From positions 1 to 8,202 of the forward strand of contig CAYJPK010000086.1 of assembly GCA_964372035.1 (NCBI GenBank): a stretch of 8,202 nt of DNA, given 5' to 3'. Made by a program: the position numbers and the translations under genes. Source of the DNA: CAYJPK01 sp964372035 (GTDB lineage: Bacteria > Desulfobacterota > Desulfovibrionia > Desulfovibrionales > Desulfovibrionaceae). This document shows positions 7,178 through 8,202 of the stretch, piece after piece. Numbering within the stretch: the first letter of the stretch is position 1; each line of letters opens with the position of its first letter. The notes under the pieces are model-generated. The model was not told the origin of the DNA and made no database searches. It saw only the letters and a list, made by a program, of their open reading frames with translations.

Positions 7178-7206
7178 TTTAAACTTATGCCCTGCAACTA
7201 TATATT
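7178..7206 (+). promoter_or_regulatory. Possible weak sigma-70 promoter for rdgB
   Basis: TTTAAA (7178-7183, four of six -35 bases), a 17-base spacer and TATATT (7201-7206, five of six -10 bases) would start transcription near 7213 and give a leader of about 34 bases. The region is so AT-rich that such a match can arise by chance, and it overlaps the stem-loop at 7188-7221. rdgB could equally be read through from the flagellar operon. Confidence 0.25.
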
Positions 7207-7221
7207 TATAGATGTGGGGCA
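7188..7221 (+). other. Stem-loop between flgJ and rdgB
   Basis: TGCCCTGCA (7188-7196) pairs with TGTGGGGCA (7213-7221), nine pairs including two G-U. After one A/A mismatch, CTATA (7198-7202) pairs with TATAG (7207-7211) around a TATT loop. That gives 14 pairs with a single mismatch. No run of U follows on either strand, so it is not an ordinary rho-independent terminator. An mRNA processing or stability element, or a barrier separating flagellar from rdgB expression, is a possible role; function is inference. Confidence 0.5.
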
Positions 7222-7246
7222 AATATATTTAAAAATAGGAATTAAA

Positions 7247-7882
7247 ATGTTTGATTATAATAAAACAATTATCTTGGCAACTCAAAATAAAGGTAAAATT
7301 AAAGAACTAAAAGAGCCTCTTGCTAAGCTTGGCTATGAAATTATTGGTCTAGACAGCATGGAAATTTTTAATGGCTTTGATGTTGAAGAAAATGGCAAAA
7401 GCTTTGTTGAAAATGCCTTAATAAAAGCTAAGGCTGTGGCAAACTTATGCGGCTTAATAGCAATCGCTGATGATTCTGGCTTAGAAGTTGAAGCACTAAA
7501 TAATGAACCTGGTATTTACTCTGCCCGCTATGCCCTTGATATGCCTAGCTTAACAGGCAAAACTCAAGATGAACGCAATATTCAAAAATTACTCATAAGT
7601 ATGCAAGATAAAGAAAATCGTAAGGCTCGGTTTTGCTGTGCTATGTGTGCTTATGATCCCAAAAATGATAGTCATATTTATCATGAGGGGTACTGGAATG
7701 GCGAAATATTGACGCAAATGCAAGGCGAAAATGGTTTTGGCTATGACCCTGTATTTTTTGCACCAGAATTTAACTTGAGTGCAGCAGAAGTTTCAAAAGA
7801 AGTTAAAATGCAATATAGCCATAGGTCAAAGGCAATTTCTGGTTTAATTACTGCATGGGCTGATTGGCGAAATTCCTTATAG
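7247..7882 (+). CDS. rdgB: dITP/XTP pyrophosphatase RdgB (Ham1 family)
   Basis: A 211-residue cytosolic nucleotide-pool sanitiser that hydrolyses dITP, ITP and XTP to the monophosphate and pyrophosphate. All family motifs are present: ILATQNKGKIKEL (9-21), EENGKSFVENALIKAKA (47-63), ADDSGLEVEALNNEPGIYSA (74-93; D76 aligns with the catalytic Asp69 of the E. coli enzyme), GENGFGYDPVF (160-170) and SHRSKA (191-196). The ATG at 7247 is chosen because AGGA (7237-7240) lies 6 bases upstream and the protein then has the usual Ham1 length. An in-frame ATG at 7187 would add 20 residues translated from the stem-loop region. A CCxxC group (C130, C131, C134) is present; its meaning is unknown. The gene is co-oriented with flgJ after 84 bases and is followed by a terminator. 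It has no flagellar role; its position is opportunistic. Confidence 0.95.
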   Translation: MFDYNKTIILATQNKGKIKELKEPLAKLGYEIIGLDSMEIFNGFDVEENGKSFVENALIKAKAVANLCGLIAIADDSGLEVEALNNEPGIYSARYALDMPSLTGKTQDERNIQKLLISMQDKENRKARFCCAMCAYDPKNDSHIYHEGYWNGEILTQMQGENGFGYDPVFFAPEFNLSAAEVSKEVKMQYSHRSKAISGLITAWADWRNSL

Positions 7883-7899
7883 TACTGAATATCTTTTTT

Positions 7900-7937
7900 A
7901 AAAGGGCAGTTATTTTTTTTGAATAGCTGCTTTTTTT
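7900..7937 (+). terminator. Rho-independent terminator after rdgB
   Basis: AAAAGGGCAG (7900-7909) pairs with CTGCTTTTTT (7927-7936), including two G-U pairs. TTATTT (7910-7915) continues the stem with GAATAG (7921-7926) around a five-T loop. Seven T residues (7931-7937) form the 3' side. It lies 17 bases after the rdgB stop and probably ends the flgF-to-rdgB transcription unit. On the opposite strand only a short U run follows, so reverse termination would be weak. Confidence 0.75.
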
Positions 7938-7979
7938 ATATTTTATTGTTTGCCTTTTATATGTCTATAACTCCAAAGT

Positions 7980-8023
7980 TAAATAGTCGATAATGAAAAG
8001 CAGTCTAGTACATTATAATAAAA
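7980..8023 (+). repeat. Direct repeat, copy 1
   Basis: The first of two copies that align without gaps to 8094-8137. The first 23 bases differ at two positions (core TAAATAGTCGATAATGAAAA) and the last 21 match at 14 positions, for 35 of 44 identical. A CTCC tetramer stands just upstream of both copies (7971 and 8087). Copy 1 ends with a perfect TATAAT (8014-8019). No family is recognised. Confidence 0.7.
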
Positions 8024-8025
8024 TT

Positions 8026-8090
8026 GGAGTGAGCGTGCCTGCGTGGCTAAGCCACTTGCAAAAGGCATTAAAAATGGCTTTTTCAGCTCC
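8026..8090 (+). other. GC-rich foldable segment, possible small RNA or leader
   Basis: The ends pair as GGAG/CTCC (8026-8029 with 8087-8090) and, past a bulged G8086, TGA/TCA (8030-8032 with 8083-8085). Inside, TGCC (8036-8039) pairs with GGCA (8064-8067), GC (8041-8042) with GC (8058-8059), and GTGGC (8043-8047) with GCCAC (8051-8055) around TAA. An alternative hairpin, AAAAGGCATT with AATGGCTTTT (8060-8082, one G/G mismatch), uses the same GGCA. TATAAT at 8014-8019 would place a transcription start at G8026, exactly at the base of the closing stem, but no -35 box is evident. It does not resemble tRNA, tmRNA, SRP or RNase P RNA. Whether it is an RNA gene, a leader for a gene beyond the edge or inert sequence cannot be decided. 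Confidence 0.3.
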
Positions 8091-8093
8091 GAC

Positions 8094-8137
8094 TAAATAG
8101 TCGATGATGAAAAACATGTTAATATGTTGTAATAAAA
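8094..8137 (+). repeat. Direct repeat, copy 2
   Basis: The second copy, offset by exactly 114 bases from copy 1. It begins TAAATAGTCGATGATGAAAA. The -10-like hexamer of copy 1 (TATAAT) is TGTAAT here (8128-8133), and the GC-rich segment that follows copy 1 is absent after copy 2. GACTA/TAGTC (8091-8095 with 8098-8102) forms a small inverted repeat that copy 1 lacks. Confidence 0.7.
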
Positions 8138-8202
8138 AAAATTAATCGTTACAATAAACAAATAAAAATGCAAGAAATGAGGAATCACAGATTACTTTTC
8201 TT

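Larger units (their letters stand above)
7938..8202. other. Gene-poor 3' segment with repeats and a GC-rich hairpin
   Basis: No recognisable protein or RNA gene was found between the rdgB terminator and the right edge. The segment contains two diverged direct repeats and an intervening GC-rich foldable stretch, listed separately. Small frames exist on both strands: 35 codons at 7993-8100 on plus and 34 codons at 8013-8117 on minus. Neither has a ribosome binding site. A frame opening with ATG at 8168 stays open for 11 codons to the edge without a ribosome site, so a gene starting there cannot be asserted. Confidence 0.6.

Noticed and set aside
7187..7189. ATG start giving RdgB 20 extra residues
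   Set aside because: The extension is translated from the stem-loop region, has no ribosome site and precedes the conserved start of the Ham1 fold.
7986..7993. GTCGATAA, close to the sigma-28 -10 box GCCGATAA, at a flagellar locus
   Set aside because: No TAAA-type -35 box lies 14-16 bases upstream, the second repeat copy has GTCGATGA, and no gene follows.
8044..8060. TGGC...TTGCA resembling a third sigma-54 promoter
   Set aside because: GG and GC are separated by eleven bases, not ten, and the sequence is part of the GTGGCTAAGCCAC palindrome.
7971..8137. CRISPR array
   Set aside because: There are only two diverged repeat copies, with a 70-base structured interval, and no cas genes or leader.
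8168..8202. Possible start of another gene at the right edge (ATG at 8168 or 8177)
   Set aside because: Only 8-11 codons are visible and there is no ribosome site before either ATG; not enough to call a gene.

Overview
The window reads as an AT-rich chromosomal segment of a flagellated, Gram-negative (diderm) bacterium. FlgH (L-ring lipoprotein), FlgI (P-ring) and the lipid A enzyme LpxI all require an outer membrane. The gene order flgF-flgG-flgA-flgH-flgI-flgJ, the FlgF N-terminus, the CheV N-terminus and the use of LpxI rather than LpxH resemble Desulfovibrio and relatives, and the low GC would suit an AT-rich or host-associated member of that group. This placement is inference from protein style; no phylogeny was run.

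Layout. Positions 1-1720 hold a minus-strand pair: cheV (CheW-like plus receiver domain) and, overlapping its stop codon by one base, lpxI, which runs off the left edge about 10-25 residues short of its usual end. Positions 1721-1913 are a divergent control region with two different promoter types back to back: a near-consensus sigma-70 promoter for cheV and a sigma-54 type promoter for the flagellar operon. Positions 1914-7162 are a compact plus-strand operon for the distal rod and the L and P rings: flgF, flgG, flgA, flgH, flgI, flgJ. A second, near-consensus sigma-54 element lies in the only long gap of this operon, between flgH and flgI. FlgJ has only the rod-binding domain, followed by a Pro/Glu-rich tail without a peptidoglycan hydrolase. 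Positions 7247-7882 are rdgB (dITP/XTP pyrophosphatase), separated from flgJ by 84 bases that contain a strong stem-loop, and followed by a rho-independent terminator.

Positions 7938-8202 hold no convincing gene. They contain a diverged direct repeat (two copies, 114 bases apart) on either side of a short GC-rich segment that can fold into a closed hairpin. A perfect TATAAT box sits 6 bases before that fold. Very short reading frames of 34-35 codons exist there on both strands. This is the least explained part of the window.

Functional picture. FlgF and FlgG build the rod, with FlgJ as rod-associated cap or scaffold. FlgA chaperones FlgI into the P-ring, and FlgH forms the L-ring. CheV couples receptors to CheA and adds a phosphorylatable adaptation input. 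lpxI and rdgB are housekeeping genes (lipid A synthesis, nucleotide-pool cleaning) attached to the chemotaxis and flagellar transcription units.
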